NCBI RefSeq assembly: GCF_003590795.1
Contig: NZ_QYUL01000001.1
Coordinates: forward strand, 637,001 to 701,000
DNA: 64,000 nucleotides
Reading direction: 5' to 3'
Source: Azospirillum cavernae
GTDB taxonomy: Bacteria; Pseudomonadota; Alphaproteobacteria; Azospirillales; Azospirillaceae
The translations under genes and the position numbers were made by a program. Shown here piece by piece: positions 47,612 to 56,311 of this stretch (positions are counted from its first letter, which is position 1; every line of letters starts with the position of its first letter). Below the pieces are notes generated by a model. It had not been told where the DNA came from. It saw only the letters and a program-made list of their open reading frames with translations, and did not search any database.

Positions 47612-49105
47612 ATGACCGCGTATCAGGAGCTTGAACGCCGCCACGCCCGCATCGCCGCCATTGGCGACGCGTTGGGAGTTCTCGGCTGGGACACCCAGAC
47701 GATCATGCCGGACGGCGCGAACGAGGGGCGGGCCGAACAGACGGCCACCCTGTCCGTCATCGTCCATGAGATGGCCACCGATCCGCGTCTGGCCGATCTT
47801 CTGGCCGAGGCCGAGGGCGACGACAGCCTGGATTCCTGGCAGCGCGCCAATTTGCGCGAGATGCGGCGCAATCACGTCCGCGCCACCGCCGTTCCCACCG
47901 AACTGGTGGAGGCGACGAGCAAGGCGACCTCGGTCTGCGAGATGACGTGGCGCACGGCGCGGGCGGACAGTGATTTCGCCGCTCTGCTGCCCTCGCTGCG
48001 GACGGTGCTGGATTGCGTGCGCGAAAGCGCGGCGGCCAAGGGCGCGGTGATGGGGCTGTCGCCCTACGACGCCTTGCTGGACGAGTATGATCCGGGCGCG
48101 CGGACGGCGCGCATCGACGAACTGTTCGCCGACCTCGCCGGATTTCTGCCCGACCTGATTGGGCGCGCGCTCGACAAACAGGCGGGGCAACCGACGCCGC
48201 TTCCCCCCGCCGGTCCTTTTTCGGTCGAGGCGCAACGGGCGCTGGGCGTCTCAATGATGGAGCGGATGGGATTCGACTTCCAACGGGGCCGGTTGGACGT
48301 GTCGCTGCATCCCTTCTGCGGCGGGGCCACCGACGACGTCCGCATCACCACCCGTTACGCCGAAGAGGATTTCACCAAGGCCCTGATGGGCGTGATTCAC
48401 GAAACGGGTCACGCGCTGTATGAGCAGGGCCGCCCGCGCGCCTATCTGGCGCAGCCGGTGGGGCAGGCGCGCGGCATGGCCGTGCATGAAAGCCAATCAC
48501 TCATTATGGAGATGCAGGCCTCACGGTCCGCTGAGTTCATCACGTGGCTGGCTCCCGTCGTCCGCGAAGCCTTCGGCGGGACGGGACCGGAGTGGGAGGT
48601 GGACAATCTCCGCCGCCTGTATGGCCGGGTGGAGCGCGGCTTCATCCGGGTGTACGCCGACGAGGTGACGTACCCCGCCCATGTCATCCTGCGCTATCGC
48701 CTGGAAAAGGCGCTGGTGTCGGGCGATCTGGCGCTGGCCGATCTGCCGGGGGCCTGGAACGACGGCATGCTGGAGTTGGTCGGCGTGGTCCCGCCCGACG
48801 ACAGCCTGGGCTGTTTGCAGGACATTCATTGGCCGAGCGGCGGCTGGGGCTATTTCCCCAGCTACACGCTGGGGGCGATGACGGCGGCGCAACTCTTCGC
48901 CACCGCGCGCGAGGCGGAACCGGAGATCGTTCCGGCGCTGGGCCGGGGCGATTTCGCCCCGCTGGTCGGCTGGCTGCGGACCAACATCCATCAGACCGGC
49001 TGTTTCCACGCCTCTGGCGACGCGTTGTTGACCGCCGCGACGGGCCGTCCGCTCGACGTCAGCGTGTTCAAGCGGCATCTGGAAACCCGTTATCTCGGGG
49101 GCTGA
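47612..49105 (+). CDS. Metallocarboxypeptidase, family M32 (Taq-type)
   Basis: 497-residue cytoplasmic zinc carboxypeptidase. The HEXXH site is in VIHETGHALYEQG near residue 265, followed by VHESQSLIMEMQASRS with the third ligand. LGWDTQTIMPDG near the start and YAEEDFTKALMGV are family features. It removes C-terminal residues from peptides. It begins five bases after the SURF1 stop, an unusual partner for an oxidase operon; it may only share transcription. Confidence 0.92.
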   Translation: MTAYQELERRHARIAAIGDALGVLGWDTQTIMPDGANEGRAEQTATLSVIVHEMATDPRLADLLAEAEGDDSLDSWQRANLREMRRNHVRATAVPTELVEATSKATSVCEMTWRTARADSDFAALLPSLRTVLDCVRESAAAKGAVMGLSPYDALLDEYDPGARTARIDELFADLAGFLPDLIGRALDKQAGQPTPLPPAGPFSVEAQRALGVSMMERMGFDFQRGRLDVSLHPFCGGATDDVRITTRYAEEDFTKALMGVIHETGHALYEQGRPRAYLAQPVGQARGMAVHESQSLIMEMQASRSAEFITWLAPVVREAFGGTGPEWEVDNLRRLYGRVERGFIRVYADEVTYPAHVILRYRLEKALVSGDLALADLPGAWNDGMLELVGVVPPDDSLGCLQDIHWPSGGWGYFPSYTLGAMTAAQLFATAREAEPEIVPALGRGDFAPLVGWLRTNIHQTGCFHASGDALLTAATGRPLDVSVFKRHLETRYLGG

Positions 49106-49180
49106 CGAGCCGGACCGGCGATCCCCGCCGCCCTCTGCATAAGGACGGCGAGGATCCCGGCAACATCAAAGGTTGTGTGG

Positions 49181-49528
49181 TCAGATCGGGGCGAAACGGG
49201 CGTCCACATACACCCAGACGGACCGTCCGGCGGCGGTGTCGGCGGCGACCCGCTTGTAGGCGGCGACCTCATACGCGTCGGCCTGCGCCAGTTCGGCGTC
49301 GGTGATTTCGAACACGGTCCCGTCCACCCGGTCGGCGTTGTCGCCGCTGAAGGCGATGATCGGGTGGTGGGTCTTGCCGCTGGTTTTGACCACTTGCGGG
49401 TCGTCGATGGGAACCATCGTCCGATCATAGCCGACCAGTTGATCCGTGTAGCCCTGCAACAGCCGCCCGAACGTGGCTTGCTGCACGTCATCCTGCTGGA
49501 GCGTGCCGTAGGAAAAAAGCAAGGGCAT
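49181..49528 (-). CDS. Gamma-glutamylcyclotransferase-like (AIG2) protein
   Basis: 115 residues starting MPLLFSYGTLQQDDVQQATFG. The YGTLQ loop that binds the substrate, VGYDRTMVPIDD, DRVDGTVFEITDAELAQADAYE (with the glutamate that acts as catalyst in the family) and YKRVAADTAAGRSVWVYV fit the GGCT/AIG2 fold. The substrate is unknown; relatives act on gamma-glutamyl-amines or glutathione. It converges on the M32 gene and is divergent from thrC. Confidence 0.85.
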   Translation of the reverse strand: MPLLFSYGTLQQDDVQQATFGRLLQGYTDQLVGYDRTMVPIDDPQVVKTSGKTHHPIIAFSGDNADRVDGTVFEITDAELAQADAYEVAAYKRVAADTAAGRSVWVYVDARFAPI

Positions 49529-49765
49529 GATTGACCTCAGCGTTGTGGCGTGAACAGGGCGCGGGCGACCGGACCCGCCGGGGCATCCGGTTCAGGCGCC
49601 CGTCCACCTTGGGCGACCAACGAGATACCGGGCAAGGACGGTTGTCAACACGGCCAAAGCCGGAGAATCATTAGCCAGACGCAGGACGGGGCGTTGCGCG
49701 CGCCCCTTGCGCCGGGGGAGGGGGAGCGCTAACTATGCCCTCCTCATCGGACGGAGTTGGAAGCG

Positions 49766-51175
49766 GTGCAGTACGTCAGCACGCGGGGCGCGGCCCCGGT
49801 CCTTGGGTTTGAAGACGTTCTCCTGGCCGGGCTGGCCCGCGACGGCGGGTTGTATGTGCCGCAGACTTGGCCGCAATTTTCGGCGGAGGACATCCGCGCG
49901 CTGCGTGGTCTGCCCTACAGCGAAATCGCCGTTCGGGTGATGCTGCCCTTCCTGGGCGGCGCCATCGCCGAGGACGAGTTCCGCGCCCTTGTTCAGGACG
50001 CCTACGCCAGCTTCGACCACAGCGCCGTCACGCCGCTGGTCCAACTCGACCAGCGCACCTGGGTGTTGGAACTGTTCCACGGCCCGACGCTGGCCTTCAA
50101 GGATGTGGCGCTGCAACTGCTGGGCCGTCTGTTCGACCATGTTCTCGCCAAGCGGGGCGAGCGCGTGACCATCGTCGGCGCGACCTCCGGCGACACCGGG
50201 TCGGCGGCCATCGAGGCCTGCCGCGATCGCCAGAACATCGACATCTTCATCATGCACCCGAAGGGCCGCACGTCGGAGGTGCAGCGCCGCCAGATGACCA
50301 GCGTGCTGTCGTCGAACGTCCACAACATCGCCTTGGACGGCACCTTCGACGATTGTCAGGATCTGGTGAAGGCGATGTTCAACGACGGCGCCTTCCGCGA
50401 CAAGATGGGGCTGTCGGCGGTCAATTCGATCAACTGGGCGCGCATCATGGCCCAGATCGTCTATTACTTCACCGCCGCCGTCGCGCTGGGCGCGCCCGAC
50501 CGCAAGATCGCCTTCACCGTGCCCACCGGCAATTTCGGCAACGTCTACGCCGCCTATGGCGCGCGGGCGATGGGGCTGCCGATTGAGAAGCTGGTGGTCG
50601 GATCGAACTCCAACGACATTCTGGCGCGCTTTTTCGCCAGCGGGACCATGGCCGCCGCGCCGGTTGTGCCTACCTTTAGTCCCAGCATGGACATCCAAAT
50701 CTCTTCCAACTTCGAACGGTTGCTGTTCGACCTGCTCGACCGCGACGGCGACGCCGTGACCGCCGCGCTGAATGCTTTCCGCGCGGAGGGCAAGTTCGTC
50801 GTCACCGAGGCCCAACTGGCCAAGGCGCTGACGATTTTCTCCGGCCATCGGGTGGACGAGGACGGCACCATGGCGACCATCGCCGCGACCTGGGAGGAGA
50901 GCGGCTATCTGCTCGACCCCCACACGGCGGTTGGCGTCGCGGCGGCGAAGGCCGATCCGCTTGATCCGGCGATCCCGATGGTGGTGCTCGCCACCGCCCA
51001 CGCCGCCAAATTCCCCGACGCGGTGGAGAAGGCGAGCGGCCATCGGCCGCCGCTGCCGCCGCGCCTTTCCGACCTTTACGAGCGTGAGGAACGGTTGACC
51101 GATCTGCCCAACGATTTGGGCGTCGTTCAGCAATTCGTCGTGTCCCACGCCCGCGCCGCCCAGGAGGCCGCATGA
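49766..51175 (+). CDS. thrC: Threonine synthase
   Basis: PLP enzyme of about 469 residues that makes threonine from O-phosphohomoserine. It begins YVSTRGAAPVLGFEDVLLAGLARDGGLYVP; the PLP-lysine is in FHGPTLAFKDVALQLLG near residue 105-120, GATSGDTGSAAIEA binds the phosphate, and FTVPTGNFGNVYAAYGARAMG follows near residue 250. The GTG start was chosen because GGAG lies nine bases before it; a TTG three codons earlier sits too close to the ribosome site. Its stop overlaps the start of the next gene (ATGA). Confidence 0.95.
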   Translation: MQYVSTRGAAPVLGFEDVLLAGLARDGGLYVPQTWPQFSAEDIRALRGLPYSEIAVRVMLPFLGGAIAEDEFRALVQDAYASFDHSAVTPLVQLDQRTWVLELFHGPTLAFKDVALQLLGRLFDHVLAKRGERVTIVGATSGDTGSAAIEACRDRQNIDIFIMHPKGRTSEVQRRQMTSVLSSNVHNIALDGTFDDCQDLVKAMFNDGAFRDKMGLSAVNSINWARIMAQIVYYFTAAVALGAPDRKIAFTVPTGNFGNVYAAYGARAMGLPIEKLVVGSNSNDILARFFASGTMAAAPVVPTFSPSMDIQISSNFERLLFDLLDRDGDAVTAALNAFRAEGKFVVTEAQLAKALTIFSGHRVDEDGTMATIAATWEESGYLLDPHTAVGVAAAKADPLDPAIPMVVLATAHAAKFPDAVEKASGHRPPLPPRLSDLYEREERLTDLPNDLGVVQQFVVSHARAAQEAA

Positions 51176-52431
51176 GTTCCATTCGTGTGACGACACTGCC
51201 CAACGGGCTGCGCGTCGCAACCGACACCATGCCCGACGTGCAGTCCGTTTCGCTTGGCTGCTGGGTCGGGGTGGGAACCCGCAACGAGGCGGCCAGCGTC
51301 AACGGCGTGGCCCACCTTGTCGAGCATATGCTGTTCAAGGGAACGGAGCGCCGTTCGGCCTTCCGAATTTCCGAAGAGATCGAGAATGTCGGCGGTCAAC
51401 TGAACGCCTACACGACCCGCGAGCAGACGGCCTATTACGCCAAGGTTCTGCACGAGGATTCCGGGCTGGCGCTCGACATCCTGGCCGACATGATCCAGCA
51501 CTCGGCGCTGGACGCCGACGAGTTGGCGCGTGAGCGCACGGTGGTGTTGCAGGAGATCGGCCAGAGCGCCGACACCCCCGACGACATCATTTTCGACCAT
51601 TTCCAGGCCACCGCCTATCCGAATCAGGCGCTGGGCCGCCCGGTTCTGGGCGCGTCGGACATCGTCGCCAGCCTGCCGCGCGAGGCGCTGGTCGATTACA
51701 TCGGCGGCCATTACGGCGCGCCCGGCATGGTGCTGTCGGCGGCGGGCCGGATCGAGCATGACCGGCTGGTCGACATGGCGTTCAAGGCCTTCGGCCACCT
51801 GTCGAGCGAGGCCCCGCCCGCGCCGGAAACGGCGGTCTACAAGGGCGGCGATTTCCGCGAGGCGCGCGATCTGGAGCAGATGCATTTCGTCCTCGGCTTT
51901 GACGGGGTGGGGGTGCACGACCCCGATTTCTACGCCCATTCGGTGCTGTCCACCCTGCTGGGCGGCGGCATGTCGTCCCGCCTGTTCCAGGAGGTGCGGG
52001 AGAAGCGCGGGTTGGTCTATTCCATCTACACCTTCACCGGCGGCTACCACGACGGCGGCCTGTTCGGCGTCTACGCCGGGACCGGCGAGGACGAGGTGGC
52101 GGAGCTGGTTCCGGTCATCTGCGACGAACTCGCCAAGGTCGGCGAGGATGTGACCGAGGATGAGGTGGCCCGCGCCCGCGCCCAGTTGAAGGCCGGAACG
52201 CTGATGGCGCTGGAAAGCACCATGTCGCGCTGCGAACAGTTGGGGCAGCAATTGCTGATCTACGACCGCCCGATCCCGGTCGAGGAGATCGTCCGCAAGA
52301 TCGACGGGGTGGACCGCGAGACGGTCATCGCGGCGGCCAAGCGCTTGCGCGCCAGCCCGCCGACGGTGGCGGCGCTTGGGCCGATTGACCGGCTGGAGTC
52401 CTATGACCGCATCGCGGCGCGTCTGGCCTGA
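51172..52431 (+). CDS. M16 family zinc peptidase (pitrilysin type)
   Basis: 419 residues. The inverted zinc motif HLVEH lies near residue 47 (VAHLVEHMLFKGTERRSAF), with the later glutamate in the family position and a second half containing GGGMSSRLFQEVREKRGLVYSIY near residue 264. It resembles the mitochondrial processing peptidase beta subunit and bacterial homologues that cleave peptides. It is translationally coupled to thrC. Confidence 0.9.
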   Translation: MSSIRVTTLPNGLRVATDTMPDVQSVSLGCWVGVGTRNEAASVNGVAHLVEHMLFKGTERRSAFRISEEIENVGGQLNAYTTREQTAYYAKVLHEDSGLALDILADMIQHSALDADELARERTVVLQEIGQSADTPDDIIFDHFQATAYPNQALGRPVLGASDIVASLPREALVDYIGGHYGAPGMVLSAAGRIEHDRLVDMAFKAFGHLSSEAPPAPETAVYKGGDFREARDLEQMHFVLGFDGVGVHDPDFYAHSVLSTLLGGGMSSRLFQEVREKRGLVYSIYTFTGGYHDGGLFGVYAGTGEDEVAELVPVICDELAKVGEDVTEDEVARARAQLKAGTLMALESTMSRCEQLGQQLLIYDRPIPVEEIVRKIDGVDRETVIAAAKRLRASPPTVAALGPIDRLESYDRIAARLA

Positions 52432-52467
52432 TTGGGAGGGGCGCTGGATGGGGTGGTGGGGGGCCTT

Positions 52468-53058
52468 ATGATTCGTCTGCTTGGCAGTGGCCTCATCAGC
52501 CCGCCCGCCATGCGGTTGGACGGCCCCTCCTGCTACATCCGCCCGCCCTTGCCGCGCGATTGGCGGGAGTGGGCGGAGTTGCGCGATGAATCCCGCGCCT
52601 TCCTCACCCCGTGGGAGCCAACCTGGCCCGCCGACGCGCTGACCCGCAGCGCCTTCGGTCGCCGTTTGCGGCGGCAGGCCCAGGAATGGCGCGACGACGA
52701 GGGGTACAGCTTTCTGATTTTCGACCGCCGCACCGACGCCATGGTCGGTGGGCTTGGCCTGACCAACATCCGACGCGGCGTCGCCCAGATGGGCACGCTG
52801 GGCTATTGGGTGGGGCAGCGCTACGCCCGGCGCGGGTTCGTCTCCGGCGGCGCCCGGCTGGTCTTGGATTTCTCCTTTGGCCAGTTGGGTTTGCACCGGG
52901 TCGAGGCCGCCTGCCTGCCGACCAACGCGCCCAGTCGTGGGGTGCTGGAGAAGGTGGGCTTCACCCACGAAGGCTACGCCCGTGGCTATTTGCGCATTGA
53001 TGGGACATGGCGCGACCATGTTCTGTACGCCGTCCTGCATGAGGAATGGCGAGGCTGA
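52468..53058 (+). CDS. GNAT acetyltransferase, RimJ-like
   Basis: 196 residues. The acetyl-CoA loop is GYWVGQRYARRGFVSGGARLVLDF near residue 110-130 (core pattern Q-x-x-A-R-R-G), then LGLHRVEAACLPTNAPSRGVLEKVGFTHEGYARGYLRI, which fits the RimJ/RimL group that acetylates protein N-termini or amino acids. The substrate cannot be told. The ATG at MIRLLGSGLISPPAMRL was chosen with GGGGGGCC a few bases upstream. It follows the M16 gene by about 36 bases on the same strand. Confidence 0.87.
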   Translation: MIRLLGSGLISPPAMRLDGPSCYIRPPLPRDWREWAELRDESRAFLTPWEPTWPADALTRSAFGRRLRRQAQEWRDDEGYSFLIFDRRTDAMVGGLGLTNIRRGVAQMGTLGYWVGQRYARRGFVSGGARLVLDFSFGQLGLHRVEAACLPTNAPSRGVLEKVGFTHEGYARGYLRIDGTWRDHVLYAVLHEEWRG

Positions 53059-53116
53059 CGACAAGACCAAAGGATGAGGTTAGGTCTGTCTTTTGGTTGA
53101 TGTCCCCATTGTCAGC

Positions 53117-53131
53117 TTAACGAACCATTAA
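53117..53131 (+). promoter_or_regulatory. Candidate CtrA binding site
   Basis: TTAA-CGAACCA-TTAA, an exact match to the CtrA full-site consensus TTAA-N7-TTAA. It lies about 50 bases before a small gene in a GC-rich genome, where this motif is rare by chance. CtrA is the cell-cycle response regulator of alphaproteobacteria. Confidence 0.55.
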
Positions 53132-53181
53132 CCGATTTCGAGCATCCTTACGTGTGCGTGGTATCGGCTAATGGTGATAAA

Positions 53182-53388
53182 ATGTCAAACGCACCCACCT
53201 GGACGAAAGAAACGCCCTATTCCTACGCGGTCGAGCAGGGCCGTTGTCGAGTTGAGCTTCAGTATGAAGAAGACGGCCTTCGCAGCGGCTGGGCCGTTTA
53301 TGCTGGAGAAAATCTGATCCGTCGTTGCGCCGAATTGATTCAGGCGCGCGTGGTCGCCATGGCGGTGGTGGCGGGTCGGGAGCCGTGA
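53182..53388 (+). CDS. Uncharacterised small protein, 68 residues
   Basis: The ATG starts MSNAPTWTKETPYSYAVEQG and the protein continues RCRVELQYEEDGLRSGWAVYAG, ending LIQARVVAMAVVAGREP. It is soluble-looking with two strands and a C-terminal helix; no signal peptide. No family recognised. A longer open frame starts 30 bases upstream with a GTG. A candidate CtrA full site lies about 50 bases before the ATG. It converges on the MotB-like gene. Confidence 0.6.
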   Translation: MSNAPTWTKETPYSYAVEQGRCRVELQYEEDGLRSGWAVYAGENLIRRCAELIQARVVAMAVVAGREP

Positions 53389-53398
53389 GTCTTCCGGC

Positions 53399-55033
53399 TC
53401 AGCGTTGGTCGAGCTTGATTTCGATGCGGCGGTTGCGGGCCATCGCCTCGTCCGTCACGCCGGGGTCGAGCGGTTGAAACTCGCCGAACCCGGTCGCGGC
53501 CAGACGTTCGGCGGGAATGCCCTGGTCGATCAAATATTTCACCACGGAGATGGCGCGGGCCGACGACAATTCCCAGTTTGACGAGAATTGCAGGCGAACC
53601 GGGCGCACGTCGGTGTGGCCATCGACGCGCAGCACCCAATTGATGTCCGAGGGAATGACCTTGCCGACCTCGATCAGGGTGTGGGCCAGTTCGGCCAGCC
53701 GCTGCTTGCCGCCTTCTTCCAGATTGGACGAGCCGGAGGGGAACAGCAGTTCGGATTGGAAAACAAAGCGGTCGCCGACGACCCGCACGTCCGGGCGGTT
53801 GCCCAACGCCTCGCGCACACGGCCAAAAAACTCCGACCGATAGCGGGCCAAATCCTGAACCTTGGCGGCCAAGGCCTGATTGAGCCGCGATCCCAAATCG
53901 GCGATCTGCACCTTCTGCTCAGTCGAGGTCTTTTCCGAGGCGTCGAGGATGGCGGCGACGCGGGCCAACTGGTCGCGCAGCGCCAGAAGCTGTTGGTTCA
54001 GCGCCTCCACCTGCTGGCGGCTCTTGCCGCCTTCGGCCTGTTCGCCCGCCAGCGCGCTCAGCAGATCCTTGACGCGGATGTCGCGCTGGTCGATGTCCTT
54101 TTGCGCCAGCATGGTCCGCTCGGCGGCGGTGGCGAGTTGCGTTTCCAACGCTTTCGAGCGGTCGCGCAGGCTGCCCAACTCGGCAAGCAGGGCTTGCCGC
54201 TGCGTCTCGGTCAGTTTGGCGGCGGCCAGGGCGGCGGCGAGTTGGCTGTCGAGGCTCTTGGCGCGCTCACGGGTGGCTGTCAGGTCGGTGGTCAGGCTCT
54301 GCCGTTGCTCGTCGGCCAGTTTGGCGGCGGCCAGCGCGGCGAGGAGGCGGCTGTCGAGACTCTTGGCCCGGTCGTTGGCCTTGTCCAAATCGGCCATCAG
54401 CGCTTGACGTTGGCCGTCGGTCAATTTGGCGGCGGCCAGAGCGGCGGCGAGCTGGCTTTCCAGAGTCTTGGCTTGGTCGCGGCTGGCGTTCAATTCCGTC
54501 GTTTGGCTGAGCTGTTGCTCCTTGGCCAACCGGATGATGGCGGCGGCGGCGGCCAGATCGCCTTCCAGCTTTTCCCGCGCCTCGCGCAGCGCCTTCAGGT
54601 CGTTCTGGAGGCTGATGATCTCCTTCAGCTTCAGCTCATAGCTTTCGCGATCCACCCGAACGGCGCGCTGCAACTCGTCCAGCGTGCGGGCGGCGCGGTC
54701 GCGGTCCTCCTGAAGCTTGCCCATGGCGAGCGTCATGTCGTCGCGCCGGATGACGGAGGATTGCAGCTCTGAGGACAACTGAGCGATGTTGACGCGCAGA
54801 TCGGCGTTGGCGTCGCGCTCCAACGCCAGCATGTCGTTGATTTCCGCGACCTTGCGGTTCAGCGCCACCAACTGCTCGTCCCGCCCGGTCAGGGTCGCCG
54901 CCAGATAGAATTGGGCGACGACGAAGACCATCAGCAGGAAAATCACCACCATGACGAGCGACGACAGCGCGTCCACCCAGCCGGGCCATGCGTTGGCGTC
55001 CCGGTGGCTGTTGCGGCGGCTGATGCTGGCCAT
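53399..55033 (-). CDS. MotB-like OmpA-domain protein with long coiled coil
   Basis: 544 residues. One N-terminal membrane helix (WVDALSSLVMVVIFLLMVFVVAQF) starts at Asp21, the place of the proton-binding aspartate in MotB. A long coiled coil from about 50 to 390 holds three tandem 35-residue repeats. The C-terminal OmpA-like peptidoglycan-binding domain has LLFPSGSSNLEEGG near 430, LRVDGHTDVRPV and NWELSSARAISVVKYLI, ending GFGEFQPLDPG and NRRIEIKL. It is encoded just after the MotA/ExbB-like gene, so the two probably form a proton-driven membrane complex. The coil is far longer than in a usual MotB (about 300 residues). Not near flagellar genes. Confidence 0.85.
   Translation of the reverse strand: MASISRRNSHRDANAWPGWVDALSSLVMVVIFLLMVFVVAQFYLAATLTGRDEQLVALNRKVAEINDMLALERDANADLRVNIAQLSSELQSSVIRRDDMTLAMGKLQEDRDRAARTLDELQRAVRVDRESYELKLKEIISLQNDLKALREAREKLEGDLAAAAAIIRLAKEQQLSQTTELNASRDQAKTLESQLAAALAAAKLTDGQRQALMADLDKANDRAKSLDSRLLAALAAAKLADEQRQSLTTDLTATRERAKSLDSQLAAALAAAKLTETQRQALLAELGSLRDRSKALETQLATAAERTMLAQKDIDQRDIRVKDLLSALAGEQAEGGKSRQQVEALNQQLLALRDQLARVAAILDASEKTSTEQKVQIADLGSRLNQALAAKVQDLARYRSEFFGRVREALGNRPDVRVVGDRFVFQSELLFPSGSSNLEEGGKQRLAELAHTLIEVGKVIPSDINWVLRVDGHTDVRPVRLQFSSNWELSSARAISVVKYLIDQGIPAERLAATGFGEFQPLDPGVTDEAMARNRRIEIKLDQR
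54158..54472 (-). repeat. Three tandem 105-bp (35-residue) coiled-coil repeats
   Basis: Within the MotB-like gene, residues about 188-222, 223-257 and 258-292 repeat a unit of the form AKxLxSxLAAALAAAKLTxxQRQAL, five heptads each. The DNA copies are clearly similar, so the coil has grown or could change by duplication. Confidence 0.85.
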
Positions 55034-55086
55034 GGGTGGTCCTTAATCCGAGACAGGGCGCTTTTGGGTGGGGAGGGGGCCGCGCT

Positions 55087-56277
55087 TTAACGCGGCTGCG
55101 ACTCCGCCTCTTCGGCCAACGCGGCGATGGTGCGGGCCAACAGCTTGATCTCGCTGCGAATTTCCTGCACGGACTGAACCCGGCCCACCGCCGATTCCTC
55201 GACCATCCGGGCCAGATAGATGTCCATGTTGCGCAGATGCTGGCGCGAGGCGTCGTCAAACCCGCCGACGGTGGATTCGGCGACGCGCTCCAGCAGCGCC
55301 TTCATGTCCAACTGGCTTTCGCCCAGCCGCAGCAAAAGCTGCTGCTCCGCCCGCATATGGTCGGTCAGGGAGGAGATCCGTTCGGTCAGCGCCATCAGAT
55401 TGGCGTTGGCGGAACGGCGCCCTTCCTCGGCGCTGGCGACGGTGCGTTGCAGGGAATCGAGATTTTCCGCCGTCTGCTCCAGCAAGGCTTGGAGATAGGC
55501 CGGGACCGACTGCTCGCCAACCTCCAACCCGCCCGCGCCGCCGCTCGACAGGCGGGTGGCGCTGGATAGCCAGTCTTCCAAATCCTGGAAAAAGCGGTTG
55601 TGCGCTTGGCTGGCCTGAAGCTCCAGAAAGCCCAGAACCAGCGACCCGGCCAAACCGAACAGAGAGGAGCTGAAGGCGGTTCCCATGCCGACCAGCGGCG
55701 CTTCCAACCCCTTTTGCAGATTGCCGAACATGGCGCCGACGTCGCCGCCGTTGACCGACAGGCTGCCGATGACGCCGCCGACCGACTGCACCGTGTGCAG
55801 CAGCCCCCAAAAGGTGCCGAGCAGGCCCAGGAAAATCAAAAGCCCGATCAGGTAGCGCGACAGCTCCCGCGATTCGTCCAGGCGCGAGGCGATGCCGTCG
55901 AGCAGGGAGCGCATCGACAGCGCCGACAACGTCAACCGCCCGCGCCGTTCGCCCAGCATCCGGGCCATCGGGGCCAGCAACACCGGCTCTTGCAGCCCGG
56001 CGGGCGGCGCGCCGCTCTGGTATTTTTCCAGCCACGCCACTTCGGGCCGCAGCATCAGAACTTGGCGGAAGATGAAGGCGACGCCCGCCAGAAGCGTGGC
56101 GAGAATCACGCCGTTCAGGGGCGCGTTGTTCAGGAAGGCGGCGCGCAGCGCCGGGAACAACAGGGCGCAGACGATGACGACGACCACCAGGAACAGGATC
56201 ATCCGGGTGAGAAACCGCTCAGGACGTGTCATCGGGGTGGCGACCTCCAGGGGTCGGTTCGGGGCGATGGCGCTCAT
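55087..56277 (-). CDS. MotA/TolQ/ExbB-like proton-channel protein
   Basis: 396 residues. Membrane helices lie at about 25-47 (LTRMILFLVVVVIVCALLFPAL), 58-75, and a family-specific pair: YLIGLLIFLGLLGTFWGLLHTVQSVGG near 150-176 and GMGTAFSSSLFGLAGSLVLGFLELQ near 208-232, the core of the MotA_ExbB domain. The remaining C-terminal part is soluble and helical with coiled-coil sections (SLQRTVASAEEGRR and on). It pairs with the MotB-like protein 53 bases downstream. Known relatives are the flagellar and Tol/Ton motors; the cargo here is unknown. Confidence 0.85.
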   Translation of the reverse strand: MSAIAPNRPLEVATPMTRPERFLTRMILFLVVVVIVCALLFPALRAAFLNNAPLNGVILATLLAGVAFIFRQVLMLRPEVAWLEKYQSGAPPAGLQEPVLLAPMARMLGERRGRLTLSALSMRSLLDGIASRLDESRELSRYLIGLLIFLGLLGTFWGLLHTVQSVGGVIGSLSVNGGDVGAMFGNLQKGLEAPLVGMGTAFSSSLFGLAGSLVLGFLELQASQAHNRFFQDLEDWLSSATRLSSGGAGGLEVGEQSVPAYLQALLEQTAENLDSLQRTVASAEEGRRSANANLMALTERISSLTDHMRAEQQLLLRLGESQLDMKALLERVAESTVGGFDDASRQHLRNMDIYLARMVEESAVGRVQSVQEIRSEIKLLARTIAALAEEAESQPR

Positions 56278-56311
56278 CGGGCCTCTCGTTGCGCGCGCCG
56301 GAGCGCCGCGT

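Noticed and set aside
53399-56277. A Zorya-type anti-phage system (ZorA/ZorB)
   Set aside because: The MotA/MotB-like pair resembles ZorAB in general form, but here the long coil belongs to the MotB-like protein, not the MotA-like one, and no ZorC, ZorD or ZorE gene is next to it.
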